Part shown: in pieces, positions 1-4,864 of the stretch
Numbering within the stretch: position 1 is the first letter of the stretch
Layout of the letters: every line of letters begins with the position of its first letter
DNA from: Polyangium sp. (in: bacteria)
GTDB lineage: Bacteria > Myxococcota_A > Polyangia > Palsa-1104
DNA length: 5,393 bases
Reading direction: 5' to 3'
NCBI GenBank assembly: GCA_025450955.1
Contig: JANWLJ010000255.1
Coordinates: 1 to 5,393, forward strand
The notes under the pieces: model-generated
The model's input: only the letters and a program-made list of their open reading frames with translations
Databases searched by the model: none
What the model was told of the DNA's origin: nothing
Translations under genes and position numbers: made by a program

Positions 1-114
1 GGCGAGGGCGAGGTGATCGATCGCCGCGGCGCGGTCCTGACCGTGTTCTTTCCACTGGTCGGCGAAAAAACGCTGCGCGCCGACTTCGTCCGTCCGGTCC
101 TCAAGCGGAACTGA
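1..114 (+). CDS. C-terminal fragment of a plus-strand gene, possible Tudor-like (UvrD C-terminal / DUF3553-type) domain
   Basis: The frame beginning at base 1 is open for 37 codons and ends in TGA at 112-114; the gene starts outside the window. The visible peptide begins GEGEVIDRRG, then has a beta-strand-like VLTVFFP followed by GEKTL and ADFVRPV. A GxGxV turn, a V-x-F strand, a GxKxL turn and a final hydrophobic-Phe strand resemble the small beta-barrel (Tudor-like) module that closes many UvrD/PcrA-type helicases and also occurs alone as DUF3553. That assignment is from pattern memory on a short fragment, so it is tentative; the reading frame itself is well supported because the next gene starts 26 nt after the stop on the same strand. 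The full protein could be a helicase or a short stand-alone domain. Confidence 0.5.
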   Translation, partial: GEGEVIDRRGAVLTVFFPLVGEKTLRADFVRPVLKRN

Positions 115-127
115 CCGCGATCTGCGC

Positions 128-133
128 TAGACT
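128..133 (+). promoter_or_regulatory. -10-like element (TAGACT) placed for leaderless start of the M20 peptidase
   Basis: TAGACT (four of six matches to TATAAT) ends 7 nt before the ATG at 141, so a transcript would begin at or next to the start codon. No Shine-Dalgarno sequence is present between the hexamer and the ATG. No clear -35 element lies 16-18 bp upstream (GCGGAA at the 17-bp position), so this call rests mainly on its spacing, which matches that seen before other genes in the window. Confidence 0.35.
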
Positions 134-140
134 GCCGGCC

Positions 141-1319
141 ATGCACCCGGAGCTCGAAGCGGCGCTCGGCTGGCTCGGCGAGCGCGGACCGGACATGGAG
201 CGGCTGCTCTCGGAGTGGGTCGAGGTCTCCTCGCACACGCCCGACAAAGCCGGCTGCGACGAGGTCGCCACCCAGATCGCCGCCGCCGCGCGCGCTCTCG
301 GCGGAGGTGAGCTCGACTCGAGCTTGTCCTTGAGCGCGAGCGGCCGTTATGGTCACCACGTGGTCATGAGCACCCGCGCGGGCCGCGAAGGCGGCGCGGT
401 GCTGCTCCTCGGCCATCACGACACGGTCTTTCCGCGCGCGAGCTTTTCCGGCTTTCGCGAAGAGGGCGCGCTCCTTCGCGGCCCGGGCGTGCTCGACATG
501 AAGGGCGGCCTGGTGGTGATCGCGTTTGCGCTCGGGGCGCTCGCCCAGGCGGGAGCGCTGGCGCGAATTCCGGTGCGGGTGGTGAGCGTCTCCGACGAGG
601 AGGTGGGCTCGCCCGAAGGCAAGGCGCTGGTGCAGGATGCCGCCCGCGGCGCGACCTGCGCGCTGGTCTTCGAGTCGGGCCGCGACGGCGACGCGATCAT
701 CACCCGCAGAAAGGGCACGGGCGGGCTCACCGTCACCGCGCGCGGCAAGGCGGCCCACGCCGGAAACCTCCACCACGAGGGCAAGAACGCGATCTGGGCG
801 CTGGCGCGCTTCATCGATCGCGCGCAGGCGCTCACCGACTACGACCGCGGCGTGACGGTCAACGTCGGCAAGATCTCGGGCGGCATCGGCAAGAACACCG
901 TCCCCGACGAGGCGCAGGCGCTGGTCGACTTCCGCTTCATCGACGCTGCCGCCGGAGAAGCGGTCGCGGCCGCGCTCACCCGCGCCGCCGAGGAGGCCGC
1001 CGCTTCGGTGCCCGGCACCACGATCCACCTCGAAGGCGGGATCTCCCGCGCCCCGCTCGTCCGCACCGAAGCCTCCGCCGAGCTCCGCGCCGACTACGCC
1101 GCCTGCGCCCGCCAGGAGGGGCTCGGCGACGGCGAATCCCCGCTCCTCGGCGGCGGCTCCGACGCCAACACCGCCGCCTCCGCCGGCCTCGCCGCGATCG
1201 ACGGCCTCGGCCCCCGCGGCAAAGGTTTCCACACCACCGACGAATACATCGAGCGCGCTTCGCTGGTTCCGAAAGCGCGCGCCCTCACCCGCTTCCTCTT
1301 TTCGCGCGCGGTCGGCTGA
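141..1319 (+). CDS. M20 family zinc metallopeptidase, carboxypeptidase G2-like
   Basis: A 392-residue dinuclear-zinc exopeptidase of the M20/ArgE/CPG2 group; by family, it hydrolyses an amide bond next to a free carboxylate, commonly releasing a C-terminal amino acid such as glutamate. The catalytic domain is split by a dimerisation ('lid') domain at about residues 190-300. Visible active-site residues are H92 and D94 in GHHDTV, bridging D119 in GVLDMKGG, the general base E153 and ligand E154 in SDEEVGS, E178 in VFESGR, and H364 in GFHTTDEYI. The lid residues known in carboxypeptidase G2 are also present: H206 (KAAHAG), N252 (KNTVP) and R265 (DFRF). It therefore looks active. Unlike Pseudomonas CPG2 there is no signal peptide, so it is probably cytoplasmic. 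The ATG at 141 gives a family-length N-terminus; it lacks a Shine-Dalgarno sequence. The exact substrate cannot be read from sequence; it could also be a general aminoacyl deacylase. Its end lies 4 bp from the end of the converging HMG-CoA lyase gene. Confidence 0.93.
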   Translation: MHPELEAALGWLGERGPDMERLLSEWVEVSSHTPDKAGCDEVATQIAAAARALGGGELDSSLSLSASGRYGHHVVMSTRAGREGGAVLLLGHHDTVFPRASFSGFREEGALLRGPGVLDMKGGLVVIAFALGALAQAGALARIPVRVVSVSDEEVGSPEGKALVQDAARGATCALVFESGRDGDAIITRRKGTGGLTVTARGKAAHAGNLHHEGKNAIWALARFIDRAQALTDYDRGVTVNVGKISGGIGKNTVPDEAQALVDFRFIDAAAGEAVAAALTRAAEEAAASVPGTTIHLEGGISRAPLVRTEASAELRADYAACARQEGLGDGESPLLGGGSDANTAASAGLAAIDGLGPRGKGFHTTDEYIERASLVPKARALTRFLFSRAVG

Positions 1320-1323
1320 GCGC

Positions 1324-2253
1324 CTACGCGGCGCGGCCTTTGCGGGCGCGGGCGCCGAGCGCGGCTTTGAGATACTTCGACGGCAGCTCGTGGCCGACCA
1401 GCGCCGCCACTTTCGACGAGCAGGCGACCAGCGCCTCGAGATCGATCCCGGTCTCGATGCCCATGCCCGAGAGCATGTACACCACGTCCTCGGTGGCGAG
1501 GTTGCCCGAGGCGCCGGGCGCATACGGACAGCCGCCGAGGCCGCCGAGCGCGCTGTCGACGGTGGAGACGCCCATCCCGACCGCGATCAGCACGTTGGCG
1601 AGCGCGGTGCCGCGGGTGTCGTGAAAGTGGACCGCGATCTCCTCGACGGGCGCGACCGCGAACACCTGCTCGAGCACCGACCGCACCTGCAGCGGCGTGC
1701 CGACGCCGATGGTGTCGCCGAGCGAGACCTGATAGACCCCGCGCGCCCGCAGCTCTCCGACCAGCTCGACCACCTTCTTCGGATCGACCGCGCCCTCGTA
1801 CGGGCAGCCGAACACCGTCGAGACGTAGGCCCGCACTTTGACACCCGCCTCGCGCGCCGGCCCGATCACCTCCTCGAAGGCGGCGAGCGTCTCGGCGATG
1901 GTCTTGTTGACGTTCTTCTTGTTGTGGGTCTCCGACGCCGAGATGAACACCGCCACCTCACGCATTCCGGCGGCGAGCGCGCGGTCGAGCCCCTGCCGGT
2001 TCGGCACCAGGCACGAGTAACCGACGCCGAGCCGTCTCTCGATCGCGCGCGCGACCTCGACCACGTCGGCGAGCTGCGGAATCCACTTCGGATTGACGAA
2101 GCTGGTGATCTCGATGTGCTGAAGGCCGGTCTTCGACAGCGCGTCGATGAAGGCGACCTTGTCGGCGGTCGGCACCGGGCGCGACTCGTTCTGCAGGCCG
2201 TCGCGTGGGCCCACCTCGTAGATCGCGACGCGCGCCGGGAAGCGGTCCATCAT
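1324..2253 (-). CDS. mvaB: Hydroxymethylglutaryl-CoA lyase (EC 4.1.3.4)
   Basis: A 309-residue TIM-barrel enzyme of the HMGL-like (DRE-TIM) family that cleaves 3-hydroxy-3-methylglutaryl-CoA to acetoacetate and acetyl-CoA, the last step of leucine degradation; cytosolic. The active-site residues of human HMGCL all occur at a constant offset of 24: R17 and D18 (VGPRDGLQNE), E48 (IEITSFVNPKW), H209 and H211 (VHFHDTRG), catalytic C242 in GGLGGCPYAPGASGN, and N251. The flexible signature loop around Cys242 separates true HMG-CoA lyases from isopropylmalate and homocitrate synthases, so the call is firm. The start overlaps the stop of the HAD phosphatase gene by 4 nt (ATGA), and a Shine-Dalgarno sequence lies 8 nt upstream; a second ATG follows at once (2250). 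None of the usual leucine-catabolism partners (isovaleryl-CoA dehydrogenase, methylcrotonyl-CoA carboxylase) is in the window. The symbol follows Pseudomonas usage. Confidence 0.96.
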   Translation of the reverse strand: MMDRFPARVAIYEVGPRDGLQNESRPVPTADKVAFIDALSKTGLQHIEITSFVNPKWIPQLADVVEVARAIERRLGVGYSCLVPNRQGLDRALAAGMREVAVFISASETHNKKNVNKTIAETLAAFEEVIGPAREAGVKVRAYVSTVFGCPYEGAVDPKKVVELVGELRARGVYQVSLGDTIGVGTPLQVRSVLEQVFAVAPVEEIAVHFHDTRGTALANVLIAVGMGVSTVDSALGGLGGCPYAPGASGNLATEDVVYMLSGMGIETGIDLEALVACSSKVAALVGHELPSKYLKAALGARARKGRAA

Positions 2254-2933
2254 GAGGACGACTCCCCTTCAATGTAAGCCGGTCCGAACAGCTCCGCCAG
2301 CAGGCGGTCGTCGACGTCCTCGAGGGTGTCGACCACGCGATCCGCCTCGTCCTGCGGCTGCGCGGCGAAGTTGCCCGCGCGCACCGCCACCACCCGCATT
2401 CCGGCGGCGCGTCCGGCGCGGATGCCGGCCGTCGAGTCCTCGAGCACCAGGCACTCGGCGGGCGCGATGCCGAGCCGATCGGAGGCGAGCAGATAGCCGT
2501 CGGGGGCGGGCTTGCCGCGCTCGGTGTCCTCGGCGCCGATGAACCAGGGAAAGTGAATCCCGACTCCGAGCACGCGCAGGATGAGCGCGATCTCGGCGCG
2601 GCTCGATCCCGACACCACGGTCGAGTCGAAGCGCGCGCTCAGCCGCTCGACCGCGTGCACCGCGCCGGGCAGGATGTCGAGCCCCTCTTTGGCGACGATC
2701 TTCTCGCGCTCGACCGCGGCCAGGTGCTTGAGCTCGTCGTAGCTCAAGTCGACGCCTCCGGCCGCGTGCAGGTGGCGATAGATCTCGGCCCAGCCGTGGC
2801 CGATCACGAACTCGCGCTCTTCATCCGAGAGCGGACGGCCGCGCGCGGCGAGCACCCGCCCCACCGACTCGGCGTTCTGGCGCTCGCTGTCGATCAAGGT
2901 CCCGTCGAGATCGAAGAGCACCGCTCGCAGCAT
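2250..2933 (-). CDS. HAD superfamily subfamily IA phosphatase (beta-phosphoglucomutase / phosphoglycolate phosphatase-like)
   Basis: A 227-residue haloacid dehalogenase-type hydrolase, likely a Mg-dependent small-molecule phosphatase or phosphomutase in the cytosol. All four HAD motifs are visible: motif I VLFDLDGTLID with nucleophile D8 and acid/base D10; motif II VVSGSS with S108; motif III lysine K141 in GKPAPDGYL; and motif IV LEDSTAGIRAG with E165 and D166. Between motif I and residue ~85 lies a helical C1 cap, and the GKPAPDxYL and LEDSxAGI forms place it in subfamily IA variant 3. Cap residues do not tell me the substrate. I use the ATG at 2931-2933, which puts the first beta-strand right at the N-terminus as usual for the family; a longer in-frame version from TTG at 2967-2969 would add 12 Arg/Pro-rich residues with no homologous role and would overlap the putative promoter. 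Its stop codon overlaps the start of HMG-CoA lyase (ATGA), so the two proteins are probably made from one mRNA. Confidence 0.92.
   Translation of the reverse strand: MLRAVLFDLDGTLIDSERQNAESVGRVLAARGRPLSDEEREFVIGHGWAEIYRHLHAAGGVDLSYDELKHLAAVEREKIVAKEGLDILPGAVHAVERLSARFDSTVVSGSSRAEIALILRVLGVGIHFPWFIGAEDTERGKPAPDGYLLASDRLGIAPAECLVLEDSTAGIRAGRAAGMRVVAVRAGNFAAQPQDEADRVVDTLEDVDDRLLAELFGPAYIEGESSS
2262..2269 (-). promoter_or_regulatory. Ribosome binding site of the HMG-CoA lyase gene
   Basis: On the minus strand AAGGGGAG lies 8 nt before the ATG at 2253, inside the last codons of the HAD gene. It is the best-placed Shine-Dalgarno sequence among the complete genes here and supports the start at 2253 within the ATGA overlap. 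Confidence 0.65.
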
Positions 2934-2940
2934 CCGGCGA

Positions 2941-2969
2941 TCTTTACGCGGTCGCGCGCGCGGCGGCAA
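2941..2969 (-). promoter_or_regulatory. Putative promoter of the HAD / HMG-CoA lyase operon
   Basis: On the minus strand a -35-like TTGCCG (2964-2969, four of six matches to TTGACA) is followed after exactly 17 bp by TAAAGA (2941-2946, a weak three-of-six -10). The -10 ends 7 nt before the ATG at 2933, which would give a leaderless or nearly leaderless mRNA. It sits in the 63-bp gap behind the exported-protein gene, supporting an operon start here. Confidence 0.4.
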
Positions 2970-2996
2970 CTGCTGGCCGGACCACTCGCGACGCGG

Positions 2997-3386
2997 CTAC
3001 GGCGCGATGCCGAGCGTGGTCTTGAGCTCGTCGAGCTCGTCGAGCAGATCGCCCGCCGCGTCGGCGGCGCCGTCGCGATCCCGCGCGCTCGCGCGATCGA
3101 CCAGCCGCGCCGAGGCGTCGTCCATCCGCACCTCGAAGGTGCGCACCACCGCCGGCTGACCGACCGTCAGCGCCGGCAGCGTCGAGACCTGCCGCCTTAG
3201 CTCGAGCGCCTGCCGCTCGAGCGCATCGAGAGGGAGCTGCCCGCCGCGAATCGCGCGCGCGCCCACGTCGATCTGCGCCAGCGTCTGCGGCAAGGTCAGC
3301 CGAGAGCCCGGCGGCCGCCCGCGCTGCCCCCACGCCAATCCACCGAGCAGGAAAACGAGTGTCGTCGCCATCGCGATCCGTGCCAT
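2997..3386 (-). CDS. Small exported protein with helical mature region, unrecognised
   Basis: I do not recognise this 129-residue protein. Residues 1-20 form a classic Sec signal peptide: basic MAR start, hydrophobic ATTLVFLLGGLA, then AWG with likely cleavage before Q21. The mature part has no cysteine and no transmembrane segment; a basic Pro/Gly stretch (21-30) is followed by regions of alternating Leu, Ala, Arg and Asp residues (about 32-72 and 84-126) that suggest amphipathic helices, with a connecting PALTVGQPAV segment. It is therefore probably periplasmic or secreted. I start at the ATG at 3384-3386; an in-frame TTG at 3393-3395 would add only three residues and would lie in the putative -10 element. 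An ATG at residue 6 is also possible but would remove the basic n-region. It has its own promoter-like element and lies 45 bp downstream of the lipoprotein gene on the same strand. The signal peptide and its promoter argue for a real gene rather than a chance frame. Confidence 0.72.
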   Translation of the reverse strand: MARIAMATTLVFLLGGLAWGQRGRPPGSRLTLPQTLAQIDVGARAIRGGQLPLDALERQALELRRQVSTLPALTVGQPAVVRTFEVRMDDASARLVDRASARDRDGAADAAGDLLDELDELKTTLGIAP

Positions 3387-3393
3387 GTCGCGC

Positions 3394-3421
3394 AAGATAG
3401 GCCGACCCTCGCGCGCGCCAA
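3394..3421 (-). promoter_or_regulatory. Putative promoter of the small exported protein gene
   Basis: On the minus strand TTGGCG (3416-3421) is followed after 16 bp by TATCTT (3394-3399, four of six matches to TATAAT). The -10 ends exactly 7 nt before the ATG at 3386. There is no Shine-Dalgarno sequence in between, so the mRNA would be leaderless. The element occupies most of the 45-bp gap between this gene and the lipoprotein gene. Confidence 0.45.
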
Positions 3422-3431
3422 CTCTGCTCGA

Positions 3432-4016
3432 TCAGAGCCCGGGCGCGAAGCTGTACGGCTGCGCCGCCACCGCCGGCTTTCCGACGTCGAGCTGCACCAG
3501 GTTGTGCGCGTCGAGCGGGATCGTCGAAGGTTCGCCGGCGAACGCGGCGCCGTTCAAATATGCGGTCACCGCGCCCTTTGCCGGCCCGACCTGATTTCCC
3601 GACAGCGGCTGTCCCCAGATATGGAAAAAGTTTCCGAGCGTGAAGGTGCGCTGCACCGGCGACTCGATGTGAATGACGCCGCTCTGATCGTGCGTGTGCA
3701 GCCACGAAAAGCAGCTCCCCCCGACGACGAACCCGCTCGCGATCTGAAGCGGCGGCCCAATCCCGATCCCGCCCGGCAAGAGCTTCTGCTGCCCATCGAC
3801 GAAGATCGCGAGGTGCGCGTGAATGTGAAACAGCAGATCCTCGTTGGTGTCGCAGGTGATGCCGTCGACCGGCCCTTTGATCGCCTCGTCACCGGGCGGC
3901 GCGAGCGTGGCGCTGCCGCCCGGACCTCCGTCGGTGGGACCCGCCGGCAAGGGCGCGCCGCACCCGATGAGCGCCACCGCCCACACCGCCATCGCGATCT
4001 TTTGAATCCCGTGCAT
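3432..4016 (-). CDS. His/Cys-rich lipoprotein, putative metal-binding extracytoplasmic protein
   Basis: A 194-residue predicted lipoprotein. The signal peptide (MHGIQKIAMAVWAVALIGC) ends in a lipobox LIGC with the lipidated Cys at 19; Gly follows at +2, so outer-membrane sorting is plausible. A Gly/Pro/Ala-rich tether (20-52) leads to a folded domain starting at C55. That domain has histidine clusters HIHAH (H64, H66, H68), WLHTHD (H107, H109) and IHIE (H116), plus C102, followed by FTLGNFFHIW. The spacing suggests a metal site and possibly a C55-C102 disulfide. I recall similar HxHAHL...WLHTHD..G.IHIE proteins as uncharacterised secreted families, so no function is assigned. The chosen start fits a promoter whose -10 ends 6 nt upstream. 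An in-frame ATG at 4032-4034 (six more residues, MEDHHG) is the alternative; in that longer reading a GGAGG lies within the coding sequence, 11 nt before the start I use. Confidence 0.85.
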   Translation of the reverse strand: MHGIQKIAMAVWAVALIGCGAPLPAGPTDGGPGGSATLAPPGDEAIKGPVDGITCDTNEDLLFHIHAHLAIFVDGQQKLLPGGIGIGPPLQIASGFVVGGSCFSWLHTHDQSGVIHIESPVQRTFTLGNFFHIWGQPLSGNQVGPAKGAVTAYLNGAAFAGEPSTIPLDAHNLVQLDVGKPAVAAQPYSFAPGL

Positions 4017-4022
4017 CCCGTG

Positions 4023-4050
4023 ATGATCCTCCATGCGCGCCCGCCGTCAA
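4023..4050 (-). promoter_or_regulatory. Putative promoter of the lipoprotein gene
   Basis: On the minus strand TTGACG (4045-4050, five of six matches) is followed after 16 bp by GATCAT (4023-4028, four of six matches). The -10 ends 6 nt before the ATG at 4016, implying a leaderless start there and placing the upstream ATG at 4034 inside the spacer, before the transcript begins. A GGAGG in the spacer could be a coincidental Shine-Dalgarno match or an alternative signal if transcription begins further upstream. Confidence 0.45.
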
Positions 4051-4066
4051 CCCGCGCACACGCCGG

Positions 4067-4096
4067 CTGGCGCCCCGCCGCCACCTGTCCTAGAGT
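4067..4096 (+). promoter_or_regulatory. Putative promoter of tRNA-Leu
   Basis: CTGGCG (4067-4072) and TAGAGT (4091-4096, four of six matches to TATAAT) are separated by 18 bp, and the -10 ends 9 nt before the first base of the tRNA, leaving a very short leader. The -10 resembles the TAGACT in front of the M20 gene. It is back to back with the lipoprotein promoter: the two -35 elements are 16 bp apart. Confidence 0.4.
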
Positions 4097-4105
4097 CGGC
4101 GCACC

Positions 4106-4189
4106 GCCGGGGTGGCGAAGCTGGTAAACGCAGGGGACTTAAAATCCCTAGCCCGCAAGGGCGCGCGGGTTCGACTCCCGCCCCCGGCA
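4106..4189 (+). tRNA. tRNA-Leu, anticodon UAA
   Basis: A complete 84-nt class II tRNA cloverleaf folds from the sequence. The acceptor stem pairs GCCGGGG (4106-4112) with CCCCGGC (4182-4188), followed by the discriminator A at 4189 that leucine tRNAs use. The D arm pairs GCG with CGC (4115-4117 / 4129-4131) and keeps the invariant GG (4123-4124). The anticodon arm pairs GGGGA with TCCCT around the loop CTTAAAA, with anticodon TAA at 4140-4142. The long variable arm is GCCC-GCAA-GGGC (4151-4162), and the T arm GCGGG/CCCGC closes the loop TTCGACT. The bases after A4189 are CTG, so the CCA end is not encoded and must be added enzymatically. It reads UUA and, by wobble, UUG. Confidence 0.97.
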
Positions 4190-4231
4190 CTGCTCGATCA
4201 CATACACGCGAATAAGGAGAGGCGCGGGACT

Positions 4232-4762
4232 TCACGCCGCTGCAGCTCGTCTCCTACGGACCAGGCGGAGCGCGTCGAACGCCAGCCGCGGCGCGACCGG
4301 CATCGGCCGTCGCGTGATCGCGGGCGCGGCGCCGGTTACCAGCGCGTCCTCGAGCCGATCGAAGATCGCCTCCACCGCCCAGTTGTGAATCGGCTCGATG
4401 AAGAGCGGCCAGACCAGGCGCGCCGAGCCGCTCAGCTCGAGCTCGATGGTATGCCTGAGCCGCGTGCCGCCCGGCGCGGGCTCGAGATCGAAGCCGTGCC
4501 AGCCGCGCATCCCGGAGCGCGCGACGCCGACCCGCCAGGCCGTCCCGTCCCAGCGCTGAAAATCGAACGAGAAGGGCCCGTGCCCAAGTCGCGTGCGCCC
4601 CTCGACGAGGCGCACCGGATCGTTGGCGCCGTCGGTCTTGCGCCACGAAGGCAGGATGTCGCGCGGGAAGCAGTCGCCGTCGCTGCCGCTCCACAGCCGC
4701 GCCACCCAGGCCCCAACCTCTTCGCCGCCGGCGTGAAGCACCCGCTCGTGGATGTTCCTCAT
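4232..4762 (-). CDS. SRPBCC (START/Bet v1-like) family protein
   Basis: A 176-residue cytosolic protein of the SRPBCC fold, which forms a helix-grip cavity that binds hydrophobic ligands; members include polyketide cyclases and Aha1-type proteins, and most of this branch have no assigned substrate. Visible features are an N-terminal strand MRNIHERVL, a first helix with EEVGAWVARL, a CFPRDILPSW segment, strands VEGRTRLGHGPFSFDFQRW and GWHGFDLEP, the strand pair GTRLRHTIELELSG, then SARLVWPLFIEPIHNWAVEAIFDRLEDAL, the long C-terminal helix that closes the cavity. The order R-HTIE...WPL...P-H matches actinobacterial and myxobacterial SRPBCC proteins I know. After residue ~145 there is an extra basic tail (RRRRAAAA at the end). 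The ATG at 4760-4762 has AAGGGG only one base upstream, too close for a normal ribosome site, so the start is less certain than the gene. No signal peptide. It converges on the tRNA with 42 bp between. Confidence 0.85.
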   Translation of the reverse strand: MRNIHERVLHAGGEEVGAWVARLWSGSDGDCFPRDILPSWRKTDGANDPVRLVEGRTRLGHGPFSFDFQRWDGTAWRVGVARSGMRGWHGFDLEPAPGGTRLRHTIELELSGSARLVWPLFIEPIHNWAVEAIFDRLEDALVTGAAPAITRRPMPVAPRLAFDALRLVRRRRAAAA

Positions 4763-4768
4763 GCCCCT

Positions 4769-4797
4769 TCGATGCGCGCCGCGTCCGGCGGTGTCAG
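4769..4797 (-). promoter_or_regulatory. Weak promoter candidate of the SRPBCC gene
   Basis: On the minus strand CTGACA (4792-4797, five of six matches to TTGACA) is followed after 17 bp by CATCGA (4769-4774), a poor -10, which ends 6 nt before the ATG at 4762. The spacing repeats that of the other genes but the -10 sequence match is weak. Confidence 0.2.
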
Positions 4798-4864
4798 CGC
4801 CTGGTCGGGCCTGCCCATGGGCGCTTCGGGATGCGGCTTCGCGCGGTGCTCGCGGGCTCGGTCG

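Noticed and set aside
1390..2277. Long plus-strand open frame of 295 codons antisense to HMG-CoA lyase
   Set aside because: It is the mirror of a gene with every catalytic residue in place. The product is a low-complexity Arg/Asp/His-rich string without any domain, as expected from the antisense of a GC-rich gene.
2934..2969. N-terminal extension of the HAD protein from a TTG at 2967-2969
   Set aside because: It would put 12 Arg/Pro-rich residues before the first HAD beta-strand, uses a rare start codon and covers the putative promoter; the ATG at 2933 fits the family.
2553..3200. Plus-strand frame of 215 codons opposite the HAD and small exported protein genes
   Set aside because: It is antisense to clear coding sequence and has no motif or start signal.
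2944..3705. Minus-strand frame of 253 codons across the exported protein and the lipoprotein genes
   Set aside because: It overlaps two better-supported genes on the same strand in another frame, and its product is almost entirely Ala, Arg and Gly.
3504..4127. Plus-strand frame of 207 codons opposite the lipoprotein gene
   Set aside because: It is antisense to a gene with a lipobox and conserved His motifs, and it runs into the tRNA.
4106..4189. tRNA gene as an integration site for a mobile element
   Set aside because: No integrase gene and no repeat of the tRNA 3' end are visible in the window, and the flanking genes look like ordinary chromosomal ones.
4190..4231. Possible terminator between the tRNA and the SRPBCC gene
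   Set aside because: I found no stable inverted repeat followed by a T-run on either strand in these 42 bases.
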